Origin: Hofstenia miamia
Taxonomy: Eukaryota > Xenacoelomorpha > Acoela
Length of the DNA stretch: 64,000 bases
NCBI GenBank assembly: GCA_004352715.1
Contig: SCFE01000055.1
Location: forward strand, 1,387,796 to 1,451,795
Reading direction: 5' to 3'
The notes under the pieces were generated by a model that did no database searches, had not been told where the DNA came from, and saw only the letters and a program-made list of their open reading frames with translations. The translations under genes and the position numbers were made by a program. The stretch's first letter is position 1. Every line of letters starts with the position of its first letter. Shown here one piece after another: positions 25,501 to 37,612 of the stretch.

Positions 25501-27223
25501 AAAAATATTTAAAGGCATTGTAGTACATAAGATGAATGCTAACCCAGAGCGCTTTTTCAATGAAAAATTATATTGTAATGTCTCAGTTTTTGACACTTTT
25601 TGGTAATCTGTCTAACCAGCACGGTTCTACAAGATTATCTTTTTTAGCGACGTAAACTTATTATTCTGTCGCATAAAAACAACACTTTGATAATAACCTA
25701 AAATTTAAATTTAGAACAGTGAATATTTACGTTGATCAATGTATGGGATTAATTAGTTAATTCCGATATGCGCTCTGTTCATTTCAAAAGTTTGTGTGTG
25801 GTGCTCTTGGCGCTGACCATTGAGCTAAGTTTATTTTAACTCTAAGCCGTCTGGTATCAATGTAAAATGATTTTTTCCACTTTTACAAAGAGTATTCTTC
25901 TAGCCTTTTAGAAAATTTGAAAATCTTGAGAGATGGGTAGGTTTATTGGGGACCATACTTTAGTGAAATGTTGAACATTTCTATTAATACGTATTGCTTG
26001 ATTGAAATAATTGAAATAATTAACAATTTTTCTTTAAAAAATTGCGAATTTTTGAAAAATATTTAAATTCTCTCTAACCTTAACGTTTATGTATTTATAG
26101 GGTTTTGAATGCATGGAACCAACAAAGAACTTTGACTATTTTTTGATATCCCAGACACATTGAGGCAAAGTCAGAGGTCACGCTGTCAAAACCGGATTAA
26201 GAGGAGACTTTTCACTATCGCGTGGTATTTTCAGATTTAGCATAGCCTTAACAGTTTTTGAGTAACAAGGGCAGTTTAATGTAAAATAGGGTCTAGCAAT
26301 TTCGCTTGAATCATAAAATATTTATATAAATCAAATATCAACTAATATTGCATCCGATGAAGAATCATCAGATCTTGTGACCTAGTGTCATCTCTGCTCA
26401 GTTAGGAGGCAATAAAAGTGCTAATTTCAGTAGTATTATGCTTATTATGTTTATGTTTAATTTATTTAATGAAGTTATATTTCTGAGTTTTAGAAAGAAA
26501 TCAGTTGCGTAATTATCCTGGAAACCTTGTTTTCTCAAAGTTTTAATAACAAATCTAAATTTGGAAGTCATTATGTTAATTTAATTGCATTTGTCCTACA
26601 TATAATGTAAATATAGTAATTCGCCTTTACACTTAATAAACATCTTATTAAAATTAGATATTTGATAAACTTTTTCTTGGGATAAATGCTTTTGTCTAAC
26701 TTCAATATAGAGGAGTAAATCATTATTGACACTGGGTGCTATTACTCTCTCAGAAAAATATTTCACCACTTTTTATCACTTAAGGATTGCTCTGACCTCT
26801 ATGCATGAAGGAGATGCAAAAACGCATAAAATTCCATTAACATGTATTTGGAATCATGTTCAAGGGTGGACGTGGGTATAGATTTTCATCCCCGCTTTCA
26901 CAACCTTTACAACCAAACCAACCCATACCCGCACAGCTTTAAGAAAGCTTTATTCAACCCACATCTACACCCACCCACAGGATCGACAGATTTCTCAAAA
27001 ATATAACCGCGGTTTTACCTAAAAAAGAAGTTTTCCCCTTAACTACCTATTTTATACTACAAAATAGATCATCGTGCGGTATACATTCTATTAATGTTTA
27101 CTTCAATATAGTTGTTAACTTTATGTCTGTAGGTGATGTGGCATATTTAGAATTCTGTATATGAGTTGGAAATGACACTGAAATATCAGTCTATCATGCT
27201 CAAAATGTAAAAGAATCCAATAC
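25501..27223. other. AT-rich DNA, nothing recognised
   Basis: No ORF of note. At 26,925-26,982 there is a CCCA/CCCAC-rich run (caacccatacccgcac ... acccacatctacacccaccc), which looks like degenerate simple repeat. Confidence 0.5.
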
Positions 27224-27231
27224 TTGATATT

Positions 27232-27426
27232 CAGGGCCGTACTCATAAATAATCAACAAAGGAGCTCTAAATTTAAGTAACTGTATTTTTATGTATATTT
27301 TGACCAAATTTAACTTCTCAACACCCCACACCATAATATAACTTTAACTAGAGGGGCTGAGATCTCAATCGAATTTAATAAGGTGGGCGGAGCCACCACC
27401 TGAGCACCCCCTCTAGTACACCACTG
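27232..27426. mobile_element. 195-bp hAT-like MITE with 8-bp target duplication
   Basis: The ends are CAGGGCCGTACTC (27,232) and, reverse-complemented, CAGTGGTGTACTA (from 27,426), an imperfect ~13-bp TIR beginning CAG. It is flanked on both sides by the same octamer, TTGATATT, at 27,224-27,231 and 27,427-27,434. An 8-bp duplication with CAG termini is the signature of hAT-superfamily insertions. The inside has no ORF and includes a GC-rich segment (ggtgggcggagccaccacc, itself palindromic). It is a non-autonomous copy; the octamer is perfect although the TIRs have drifted. Confidence 0.8.
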
Positions 27427-27434
27427 TTGATATT

Positions 27435-28072
27435 CCATCCAATTTTTCATGCTTAAAATAAAGCGCAAAATTAGCATGTATGCATAGGAGATTTTGTTTA
27501 CAAAACTACTAAAAAATATCCCTACATTAATAAATTAAATGTATTTTGAGTTTGAATTTGAAAAATATGTTTATGATTTAATCTCCATGATCAAATTAAT
27601 CATTCAATTAACAATAATGCTGTTACTGAACTTGTTGATTGAAGCATGTGAATACTTTTTTCGAAGTGAAAAGCTTTGTATATTCTGTCAATGAATTTTA
27701 GTGAATTCTAATTTACTTTGATTGACACATCTTAAGTCAACGCAACTGAGCAAACCACTTCCGACCATGCTGTTTCTCTACCAAATCCTTCTCAAGTATA
27801 ATTTTGAAGTTTATATACAATTAATTGAATTTACATCTTAAAAAATTGTAATTGGATACAAGATAATACTGTGTTAACATAAAATTGCTATGAAGCAAAT
27901 TTTTTCAAAATAATTTTTGTATTCTGAAAAGGAAAAAGACGTTCCTTCATAACAAACTTGAGTTTTTACAAAAAATTCCCTAAAATCTCAATCAGATATT
28001 GATGTATATAATTTTCATGATTATAGTATAATTATGATTTTATTTTTTGAAGGTGACAATATTTTGCTAATT
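27435..28072. other. AT-rich DNA, nothing recognised
   Basis: No supported feature between the hAT-like MITE and the mariner. Confidence 0.5.
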
Positions 28073-28086
28073 TATATATATATATA

Positions 28087-28868
28087 CAGGGTGTTCATTA
28101 AGTCTCTCCATGATTTTAATCTGATCTGCAGGCACACATTCAAATTTTACAATTGGTTGTTTTACGTCTAAAGCTTGCTCACACATTGCAATTTACGGTG
28201 CATGTTAATTTAGTAGAAATTATTCATTTAGCAAAAAGTCTGTCAATTTTAAAATGTTGACAATGGAGCAAAGAATTTGTTGTTTTTGGAATTTCATTCT
28301 TTAAAATCTGTGGTGGCTCTTCAACTCAAATGGAGAAATGATTTCGTAACAACCCCTCCATCTGACAAGAAAATTACTGCATTGTATGTGAAATTTAAAG
28401 AAACTGGCAGTGTTCATGACAAAGAAAGAACTTTTGTGCTCGAAAAGCAACACCACATTGAAGTAAAGATGAAAATTCCTCAACGAAACTTTTTTCGAAC
28501 AGTGGATTGGCAGAAGTGGTTGGGTGTCATGGGCTCAAAAAGTCCTGATCTTGCACCTCCGGACTTTTTGTTTTGGAACATAAAAAGAATATAGCTTATG
28601 GAAAAAGCATAAAAATATTGACAATCTCAAAGATTCCACAAGGAAAGCATGCAATGAAATTGATACCGAAATGCTTAAAAGAACATTGGAAAACTGCATT
28701 TCAAAATTTCAGATGCATTCCAACAAAGATGGTGGTCATATTGAACAGATGTTATAGAATTTAAAACTTTAGTACATTCGCTTTGAAAATACATTCTTTT
28801 GTATACTGACCTACTTTTTATTTAAATACATTGATGCAAATAAATCACGGAGGGACTTAATGAACACC

Positions 28869-28871
<3 letters not shown>
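28087..28871 (+). mobile_element. Internally deleted mariner-like transposon, both ends present
   Basis: Terminal inverted repeats of at least 29 bp: left CAGGGTGTTCATTAAGTCTC..., right (reverse complement) CAGGGTGTTCATTAAGTCCC..., both continuing as TCC-TGATTT with few differences. TA dinucleotides flank both ends. At 785 bp it is shorter than a typical ~1.2-1.3 kb autonomous mariner, matching the missing middle of its transposase. Orientation is set by the transposase remnant. It could have been mobilised only in trans. Confidence 0.92.
28277..28755 (+). pseudogene. Mariner-type transposase, middle deleted
   Basis: The N-terminal helix-turn-helix region is recognisable (WRNDFVTTPPSDKKITALYVKF then ETGSVHDKER), as in the mariner/IS630-like families that begin with a PPS and F-x-ETGSV motif. 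About 60 codons later the sequence jumps to KSPDLAPPDFLFW (28,538-28,576), the family block carrying the third acidic residue (Asp of PPDF, codon 28,562-28,564). After a frameshift comes the C-terminal tail ending near the GGHIE-like end at 28,730-28,745. The FSDE and QDGAPxH segments with the first two catalytic aspartates are deleted, so it cannot be active. Confidence 0.85.
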
Positions 28872-28902
<31 letters not shown>

Positions 28903-28905
<3 letters not shown>

Positions 28906-30599
28906 TATTTTAAGGAAAACTCTGAAAGCTGCATTTGCGATAAATTTCGATATTTAAAAATTCGAATATTATCTTTAAGCATATAATATAATAATGTTGT
29001 TATAAATAGATTACAAATGATATTTTAAAATAGTTGTAAGCTGCCAAGGTATTTTTGAATATTCTTTAGAATATTTCCGTTAAGTTTGACCTCTAGATAT
29101 TCTGTAATTATGCACATTGAGCACTCGAATTTCAAATAGTAAGCATCGTAAGAAACTTGGAAATCCTTTGATATTGACCTATTTATGGGTTTTCGTGTTC
29201 CAATCCACAGAGGAAGATCTGAGTCTGAAATACATGAGAATATTAACTCCTTTCATCGAAGAATCCAATATTTGTCAAACTTTTCAAATTCTTCTCATGC
29301 CTCATGTTCAGATAATAAGGAGGTCCAAACTCTATTACATTAACAACTAATCTAAGCTCTTTTGTTTTTAGTTTCATTCAGATTTTAAATATCTTTTATT
29401 AGTTGTTGAGTTATAAGTGTTAAGAATTATTTGCAGAATCATCGCAGATTTTAAGAAATTCGCAATGAAAATGGGATTATGTCGTATTTGAAATGCCATT
29501 ATGACAACGTAAAAAATTATCATAAATAATATTAGTCTTATATCAAGTTCGTGTGTATCTTAAATCTGTCAGTCATTAGAATACAGAAAACTATAAATTT
29601 TTTCATTTCTATCTACATACGACTAAGGACAACTCTTTAAAATTTAGACGAAAGAAAACATTGCTTCATGTTGGAAAAATCAGTGCTAATGCAATGCTGA
29701 AGTAGCTAGTAGTGGCATTTGATGTATTGAATAAAGTTCTTGGTATCTCTACATTTATGTATAAAAAATTGACTTGTGCTACATCTAGCGAAAATATATT
29801 GTTATTTTAAATTTAGCAATGTTAATTTTTTTCATATGTAATTCTATAATTATGATATTGTTGTTTAGCTAAACAGTTTTAGATTATTGGATAATAACTT
29901 TTCAAAAACCAAGGATATCATTGATAAAATGCCTATGGGTCTGAAATTACTATGTGTCATTACCAGATTTATGCAAAGGGCCAATGTAGGCAAATTTCCA
30001 AGCTGAGGGCATAAAATATTTGAAATCAGTTCAAAAGGTGAATGGAGGGTTAAGAAGCAAATCTGGTTAGAAAAAGAACCAGATAAATTCCATTGGTAAC
30101 AATCGCTAGATGAAGAAGACGATAGGATCCTTAAACATCATCAAGTTGAATTTCCAAATGATTTAGAAATTTAAATGTTAATTCTATGTGAGAAGTTGTA
30201 GTCATTAATAATACCCTGCATTTGATCAATGTTAGTTTCATTTGTAAGTCTGAAGTAATTAGCAACAGGAAATGACAATTCTTCATTATCTTTGAAAAGT
30301 TTTAGTTTTTTAATTCAAAGGCAAGAGCGATCGGTTCTTGATGATATTACTTCAAAACCTTTAGCGAGAATTTCTTCTTAATGATCCTATCAAAAGGAAT
30401 TAGTCATGCTATAGATTACATGTATGAATAGTTCTTGATTTTATTCTCAGGTATTTCTTAATAACAAATCTTAGGAAATATTTTGATTACATCAAAGAAA
30501 CAAAAACATATATTAAAAAGATCTATTAAAAATTCAAATTTGTTCAATCTAGATATTTTTGTTAATAGCGATAGAAAACCAAAAAAAGAATTTAAATCT
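28903..30599. other. AT-rich DNA, nothing firmly recognised
   Basis: Short ORFs only. The right part may hold decayed upstream sequence of the LINE that becomes recognisable at about 30,600. Confidence 0.45.
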
Positions 30600-31925
30600 G
30601 ATCATTCTGTTTTTGAAATTCTGTGGATCGAAATTATATCACCTACAAGTAATTAAGAATTCCATAGACATAAAGCAGAAACGCTTTGAACTAGATAAAT
30701 CTAAGAAGACAGAAATAATTTAAAAAATATTGTAAAAAACTTAGACTTTAATAAAGGTTTAAGTTACACTCAGTTACCTTATTGTATTAAGAAAATTTTC
30801 ATATATTTGGCGACAATCAATAATTTGCATTTACATAATGTATAGTTGAAAACGAATTTCCGGAGTTAATGTAAAAGTCAGATATAACACCTTTGTATAA
30901 AAAGGAGATCCCCTTATAGCAAAAAATTAAAGGTCAATCTCACGCTTAGTAAATTATTGGAAAAATTATTGCACATTCAAATCAACCAATTCCTTGCATC
31001 TGAGAATAACTTATCATCTAAACAATATGGTCCCGTGTTAAGTAACACAATTATTTCATTACTGAAAAAATATCCTTCACTAAATCTCAAAATAAATCCA
31101 GTTTCATTGCCCTTCTAGACTTAAGCAAAGCTTTTAATTCAATGAACCTTGAAATTTTGGCGATTAAACTTAAAAATTATGGATTTCAACAAAATTCAAT
31201 TCAGTTACTTATAATGTTTTTGTAAAGTTGAAAACAGCTGTTTTCGTGAATAATATTAAATCTGATTATATTAAAAACGATCAAGGAGCACTTCAATGCA
31301 CATTAGTAGGACCAATTTTATTTGCAATTTATGCAAATTAAGCATGTAAATCAAAGTGAAATATTTTAATTTGCTGATGATGCTTGCCTCATAAATACAG
31401 ATAATTACGAATTTAGGGCCACAAAAAATTAAAAAGTGATATTGAAAATATTTCTAGGTATTTCTCCTCTAATCAATTCAAATTACTATTTAAAAAACGC
31501 AATTTAATATATTTCTCACCAATTCTGTAAAAGAAATGACAAACATGATCAAATTAATTAAAAGTGTTCCAATGAACAAAGTGATCATGTTAAATATTTA
31601 GTTATTGAAATTGACAAAATTTTAAAATTTGATAAATATCTCCTGAAGAAGATACAAAAAATGACTTCTGGAGATAGATACTTATGCCATCTCAAAAATT
31701 TAGGACCATCCGATTGTCACTTTCAACGTGGTATTTTATACATTTTGTTCATTACAATTACATTATAGTTCAGTTTTATTTAATAATTTTAATACAAAAA
31801 GTCGCTGTTTATTATCAACAACTTTTAGGTGGTCACTGCACGTAAGCGTGATCATGTTAATGAATACAGACAAAGGTATAATGTATTTTCCCCCGCTAAA
31901 TCAAGTACAATTCCATGCAGTTTAA
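30600..31925 (+). pseudogene. CR1/jockey-like LINE ORF2 relic
   Basis: Plus-strand fragments occur in the right order for a LINE endonuclease-RT protein. FEILWIEIISPTS (about 30,616-30,655) resembles the endonuclease block before the YRPPN motif. ENNLSSKQYG-R (about 31,005-31,040) matches the Q-x-GFR block. IALLDLSKAFNSMNLEIL (about 31,100-31,155) is RT motif A. FADDACLINTD (FADD codons 31,370-31,381) is the catalytic palm. SDHVKYLVIEIDKILKFDKYL (about 31,580-31,640) corresponds to the KYLG-x-x-ID block. Stops and frameshifts separate these pieces. The catalytic aspartates survive but the reading frame does not. No 3' tail was identified. Confidence 0.75.
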
Positions 31926-34911
31926 ATTTGATTTAAGCATACATATATAGACGGAAATCAATGTCTGTTTTTGCTAATTACCAAAAGTAAATACACGATC
32001 ACATAAATATATTTGCAGCAGCATTCCCTCGTCTAGTTTTCATCAAGCAGCTTCGAATATTTGGAACTATTAGAGATTTGGAATGATATTAGAGTAGAAT
32101 AAGTTACAAAAAATTTAGATAAAAATTAAAAATTACACTGACAAAACACAATCGGAGAGAAAAAATGCTAAAAATATTTACTTTTACTGAGCTTACCACA
32201 TACATGAACACACAAATTTATTATTATGTATTATGTATTTAATTTGTAGTTTAATTGTATCTTTTAGCAAATATATTGTTTTGACTATTAATATTTTTTA
32301 TTATTATGAAATGCTTTACTACTATAACAATTTAATCCAAATTTGAGTAAAAACAGCAATTAATATTGTGTATACACTTTGAGAAAAACTCAGCACTAAA
32401 TTTTGAACAATGATACTTTTCTAAATTTAAGATCGAAATGTTCATTGTTCAAAGACATTTTCAAAAAACATCGTCTTATAATTGAAATACCAAAAAATAT
32501 GTTAATATTAGTTGTTCTTTGAACAAAACGAGCCAAGCGACAGCTAGAATTGCAATAGATCTGTTTTTCGCTTACAAACTTTCTTAACTCGAAATAACAT
32601 TAGACTTTCGGAACTCTTGTTGATATAATTCAGAGAAGAAAGAGAAAATCCATAGCTTGATTTACATGACTAAATAAAGAAGAAAAAAAGCAAATATCAT
32701 GATACTTACACAATGGCGTAATTCAAAAACAATGTTTTCGCTAGATGTCGCACAAATCTGTTTTTTATCCATTAACAACCATACAGATACGTTAAGAAAT
32801 CATTTGCTCTTCGCGTTAATGCTTCACCCTAACCACTTCAGTATTTCGTGAGCTTGATTATCTGTCAACCTAAACAAATGGCTACATTTTGTCTAAATCG
32901 TAGAGTTGAATATTTATTGCATATAGTCTGACACCTTAAAATGCATATTTTTTGGATGAAAATATCCTTTGTTCAAATGACTGATTTATTTGATAATCCA
33001 TAAGGGATCTGAGACAGGGCTTTCGCATCATTTAAGAGAGGTTTTTACATTATCACACTTATATTTATAAAATAACTTAAGCATAACTTTAGGACGACTA
33101 CTTTAGATTGAAAGTTTTTATAATACTAAAAATAACAACTATTGTTGCTTAAATATATTGCAAAGTTAAATGATCGAATACATTCAAATATCTTACAAAA
33201 TAATTTTACTACAAAAAGTGAAGTCAGCTTCACCGATCAAATCAAACACGAAAAATACAGGCTTAAGTTTCAAGATTTGATGTGCATGAAACACATAATT
33301 CAATTTTCTGCATTTTTTTAATGTTTTTATGCAAATCAATTGTGTATATGATGCTTAAGAATCCTTCAGAAGTTATCATATGAAAGTTCATCATGGAAGT
33401 TATTTTTTATCAGAAATGTTTCGTTTCTAAGTTGACTAAATCCGTAGTTACTAAATACAAAACATTAAATTCTTATTGTGACATTAACCTTTATTTTGCA
33501 AACAATTCAGGAAACATAAAAATTCCAATAAAATTACAATAATGACATTTGAAAATATAATTAGATTTAATATGAATTTAGGAATTTATATCCCTCAACA
33601 TTGATATAGCAATATGCACCATAAATAAACATAGTGTACAGTGGCAGGGTTAATAGAAATATCATTTACTTTTATCTAATTCACTTTGGAGAGAGAGAGA
33701 GAGTATTTTTGCAAGGCGGAAATTGAAAATGAACTAAAAAGAATAGATAAGAATGTATTTCATAGTTAGGTGACATTCATTGTTATATTTAAGTTAATAT
33801 TATGGAACCGTAAGGATGATTTTCTGGACTACGTTTTCATCATATTGTTTCTCTACTAAGTGCTTTAGTTGAATTATATTAAATAATGACGACTAAGATT
33901 GAGAAAACGTATCAGCTAGACTATTCCAATCAAAATCTTAACAATATAATGTCACAGCATTAGTGAATAAGCGTCAATGTAAAAACCAAAAGTATTTTGA
34001 ATTTGAGGAATGACTATATTTAGTTTATATTTGGGACAAATTTTAATAAATTTACATAAAATCTTTCTTAAATTTAGCGTTATGATTAAAACGTCGAGGA
34101 AAAATGGTTTCCATGATAATTAACACAACGGATTTCTTACTGAAATTCAGAAATATACATTCATGTTAACCTAATAAACGCAGTATGCATAACACAAATG
34201 GTAGTAATATATAATTAGTAACCAGAGATCTTGGGCTACAATTTAGCAGAAGTTTAATGTTAATAAAATTTTTGTTATCACCGTTATCCCAACCCAAAGG
34301 ATCACAATATCAGGTGATTCAGAATCGGATCATGCATAGTAGTTGATATTTGATTCAAATATTAATTTTATTATTCCTTGCCTTGTCAAACAAAATTGTA
34401 TCAAAAAATAGCAAGTCCTAATTTAATATAGCCAGAGCTCAATGGTTAGCATTTAAAAGTAAGACACACAATTTTCTGAAATGGAGCAAATAGTAACTAA
34501 TCTCCTAATATTTGTAATCGCATATATACACTGTGCGTTCTAAATCTAAAATACTAATATAATATCATCTATTAGAACCGAGCTAGTTCGGCGGAGTCAC
34601 TAGGCCTATGCACAGTAAATTTTTAGTTAAATCAAATCGCAGTGATTTTCCAGTCTAAATTTCCCGGGAAAATTTTCTCCTGGTTTTTTTCTCCTCCCCT
34701 GAGTTGTTTTGCCAAAAGTAAAAAAAAACCTATTTCTCCTTACTCACTTCTATAATTTAATTATTTAAATAACACTATTTTATTTGCGTTAGAATATTTG
34801 GAACAGTAACTTTAAATATATACTCTATTGGTGTGGCTATATGCTCTTTAAAAATACACTAGAAAAGTAAATATAGATATATAAACTTTAGCGCTCGTGA
34901 TTTTGTACACC

Positions 34912-34916
<5 letters not shown>
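31926..34916. other. AT-rich DNA, no gene recognised
   Basis: Contains a short hairpin (ttgaacaatga ... tcattgttcaa, about 32,403-32,452), a (GA)n run at about 33,690-33,703, and a GC-richer palindromic patch at about 34,578-34,674 including tttcccgggaaa. None could be tied to a gene. Confidence 0.5.
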
Positions 34917-34949
<33 letters not shown>

Positions 34950-35014
34950 NNNNNNNNNNNNNNNNNNNNNNNNNNNNNNNNNNNNNNNNNNNNNNNNNNN
35001 NNNATATATATATA
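34917..35014. repeat. (TA)n array with 54-bp N gap
   Basis: TA repeat on both sides of N at 34,950-35,003. It marks the left limit of the recognisable LINE. Confidence 0.92.
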
Positions 35015-35655
35015 TGATCAATGTGCAGAGGCATTGGGTTTAACAAATTTAGTACACTTCCCAACATTTTTGCCATCAAAGAGTCAAATTGATGCAATGT
35101 ATGTGACAAACATTAATAAATATGAATGTGAAATTGTCACTCCCATTAGAAAACTTAACATTATATATCATTATGCAATAGAAACTAAGCGACTTTATAT
35201 TGTCAAAACAAAATTTCACGCAGAAGTATAATTAGATAAATTAGATAAATTATTACAATATCACAAACCAAGCACAAGTTATTGAAAAAGAATATTTTTT
35301 TCACTGTGGTAAAATTTAAAAACCATTCTAATTATAAAACCACGTCATATATTAGAATTAAAAATGAGAAGCCTACAAAGCTTGTTAGAAACAAAGTAAA
35401 AGCTATTTAAAACAATGACAAATTCATGTATTTAAGAAACCAATTTCAAAAAGAAATTACACATTTTGTTAAGAAATTACGGAAAGACAAATTTTTAAAT
35501 TTATCTATAAACGAATCTCAATTGGAAATAAAAAGAAAATTGAAGCATCGAAAGAATGTTAAAAATTTATCTGAATGAAGAATTTCGAAAGATCAACGTT
35601 TTTTCAGCACTTGGAAATTCGCAAATTCCAAATTGGATGTTCAAAACATGTAGTA
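35015..35655 (+). pseudogene. CR1/L2-like LINE ORF2, endonuclease end and linker
   Basis: An open segment to 35,231 reads like the C-terminus of an apurinic-type LINE endonuclease: a D-Q-C-A-E-A-L-G-L-x-x-L-V segment, then A-M-Y-V-T-N, and finally P-I-R-K-L-N-I-I-Y-H-Y-A-I in place of the usual PIG-x-SDH motif, with the catalytic SDH lost. Downstream there are lysine-rich linker remnants to about 35,655, where a 708-bp transposon interrupts the gene. The 5' part of the endonuclease is cut at the TA array. Together with 36,366-37,310 this forms one split element. Confidence 0.65.
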
Positions 35656-36363
35656 CCCAGGAAACAACCATTATTGGCCCAACAATGGCTCACTGCTGGC
35701 ACCCTTGGCCAACAATGGCCACTCATTTGCCATTCATTTTCCAATCATAACGGCATCAGTAGCAACCTTAGTAATCAGTAATCAATAAGGAGATGCCTGC
35801 AAATAAAAGTCACTTCATTATTTTGATTCCTAGTTCCTTTTAATATAATAAAAGGAAATGCGAAAAAATATTTTGAAATTTTTATTTTGTAGAAAATTAT
35901 GATATACCTGCTAAGCGTATTTTAAAAATAATTTATTCATAAATATTTTGACACTTTGAAATTAAGAGTTATATAAGAAAGCTACACTTCAGCAGAAGAG
36001 ATTTTTCACGACTTAAGATAGTATTATTTCAAAAGTGTACTTAATTTTAAAATTAAAAATTTTTGTTAAATTTGGCAGATTTTTATGCTTATTGTTATCA
36101 TTTATAAACAAAACATTCTTTCAAATTTCTAACAAATGTTAGTATTGAATATGCGTGAGAGAATCTCAAATGTATCCTTCTGTCCTTTGTTGAACTGCTT
36201 AACAATATAAAATTGTTTTCTATATATAAAATTTAATGCTATATTGTCATTATTGGCCCAGTAATGGATTATGGTTGGCAAACATTGTTGGGCCAGCGGC
36301 CATTTACCACCAATGGCACCAACAATGACCCATTAGTGGACCAACAATGGAATGTTTCCTGGG
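35656..36363. mobile_element. 708-bp TIR transposon nested in a LINE, TA target duplication
   Basis: The ends are CCCAGGAAAC (35,656) and GTTTCCTGGG (ending 36,363), flanked by TA on both sides (35,654-35,655 and 36,364-36,365). The TIR extends imperfectly inward through a CCATT-TTGG segment. Subterminal sequence on both sides is built from repeated, partly palindromic CCAACAATGG words (exact at 35,679, 35,709 and 36,341, with close variants and inverted attgttggg at about 36,274). LINE coding similarity stops at its left edge and resumes at its right edge, which confirms the boundaries. No transposase ORF. TA duplication suggests a Tc1/mariner-type or similar superfamily, but the superfamily is not proven. 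Confidence 0.85.
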
Positions 36364-36365
36364 TA

Positions 36366-37310
36366 AGGAATCGTTAACACCTTATTCACAAATATTTAAT
36401 TATTCATTTGAATTGCATGACTATTCTGATCATTAAAAGCATGGTTTAATTACACCAATACCAAAAAAGACCTGAAATAATGCTAAAGTTTTTCGAACAA
36501 TAGCAGTAAAGCCAATGAGTGGAAGAATTCCAGATTCATTTATATTAGAAAAATTTCAAGATGAAATGAAAAATATTATGGATCCACTGCAATTTGCATA
36601 TAAAAAGAAAAGAAATTCGAGTGATGTTTTATTATCTACAATAGATTCAATAGCCAAAACTCTTAGCAACAAGGAAACCACCGTAGTAAGGGTAACATTC
36701 ATTGATTATTCAAGTGCCTTTAATACCGTACTTCAAAACAATTTCTTACAAGAAATACATCCAATATCAAAAGAATTATGTCAATGGATAAGATAATTAT
36801 TTCTAAATTACAAGCAGTGGGTCAAGTTTGGAAAACAGAACTAAACAACGTATTTGTCGGAGTTTCACAAGGAGGACAATTTATTGGCCCGCTCTTTACA
36901 GCATAAAATGATAAAATCAATTCAAATATTGTAAATTATAGAAATGTTGATATAATGAAATACTCTGACAATACAAGAGTTTTGGGTAAGCTAAACACAT
37001 CAACAGCTGAAAAAGATTTCCTGAATTATAAAAATACAATAAAAGAAGTATTTGAACATTCAGAAGAATCAAGCTTAAAGAATGATACAAGTAAATCCTG
37101 TGAAATAATTTTTGTGCATCATAACATAAAAAACATCAATCTAAGGAACTCAATTAAAGAAAAGATCCAAATTAATAATATTCCTGTACCAATAATGAAG
37201 AGTGCGAAATATATTCAGGCTTATATATCAATAATATATTGAATTGGAAGAAACATGTGGAATCTATTAGAAAGAAAGCGAATTTCATTATATAATCAGT
37301 TTCATATCTA
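36366..37310 (+). pseudogene. CR1/L2-like LINE reverse transcriptase with mutated catalytic box
   Basis: Continues the element interrupted at 35,656. After KESLTPYSQIFNYSFE and LITPIPKK, an open segment at 36,515-36,793 carries MDPLQFAYKKKRNSSDVLL and VTFIDYSSAFNT (motif A, Asp codon 36,704-36,706), characteristic of the CR1/L2 group. A frameshifted middle contains the GG-x-x-x-GPLF block. A second open segment at 36,955-37,239 begins MKYSDNTRVLGKL: the catalytic YADD is YSDN (36,961-36,972), so the second Asp is lost. I-Q-I-N-N-I-P-V then K-Y-I-Q is the thumb-proximal block. Similarity ends at about 37,310 in a T-rich tract. Inactive. Confidence 0.88.
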
Positions 37311-37332
37311 TTATTTTTTTTTGGGAAACTGC

Positions 37333-37347
37333 CCGTGCTATGCACGG
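37333..37347. repeat. GC-rich perfect hairpin
   Basis: CCGTGC-TAT-GCACGG, directly after the T-rich end of the LINE remnant. Similar CCCGTGC...GCACGGG hairpins occur near Helitron-like and other element termini, but no CTRR end or rolling-circle protein is visible here. Confidence 0.5.
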
Positions 37348-37399
37348 AGATTTCAATGGGCTGTATTAGATAAATAAATAAATGAATAAACTTTAAACA

Positions 37400-37612
37400 A
37401 ATCATATGTTGTGTTTTTAACATCTTAGGAACGAAATAAAAAATAAATGTGATCATCAGACATTTGTAAAATGATTTTAATTCACAATTTTAGAATATGA
37501 AACTCCTTAATTAACCATTTAATAGCATAAGCACATTCAAAGCATGGTAACACCTAATACGAAAGAGTGTATAGAATCACAACAAAATTGAATCCATTTT
37601 TGTAGGTGTATA
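37400..37612 (+). repeat. Direct repeat, copy 1
   Basis: Matches 37,924-38,160 in the same orientation (mostly >80% by eye). Shared words include tgttgtgttttta, taaatgtgatcatca, ccttaattaaccatttaata, and gcacattcaaagcatggtaa. The two copies are about 525 bp apart, start to start. Confidence 0.8.

Larger units (their letters stand above)
28073..28902. repeat. (TA)n array interrupted by a mariner
   Basis: TA repeat at 28,073-28,086 and 28,872-28,902. The mariner at 28,087-28,871 sits between the two halves, as expected for insertion at a TA dinucleotide inside the array. Confidence 0.9.

Noticed and set aside
25198-25596. 132-codon minus ORF
   Set aside because: No recognisable domain, overlaps a repeat patch, and an unrelated ORF is open on the other strand; judged chance.
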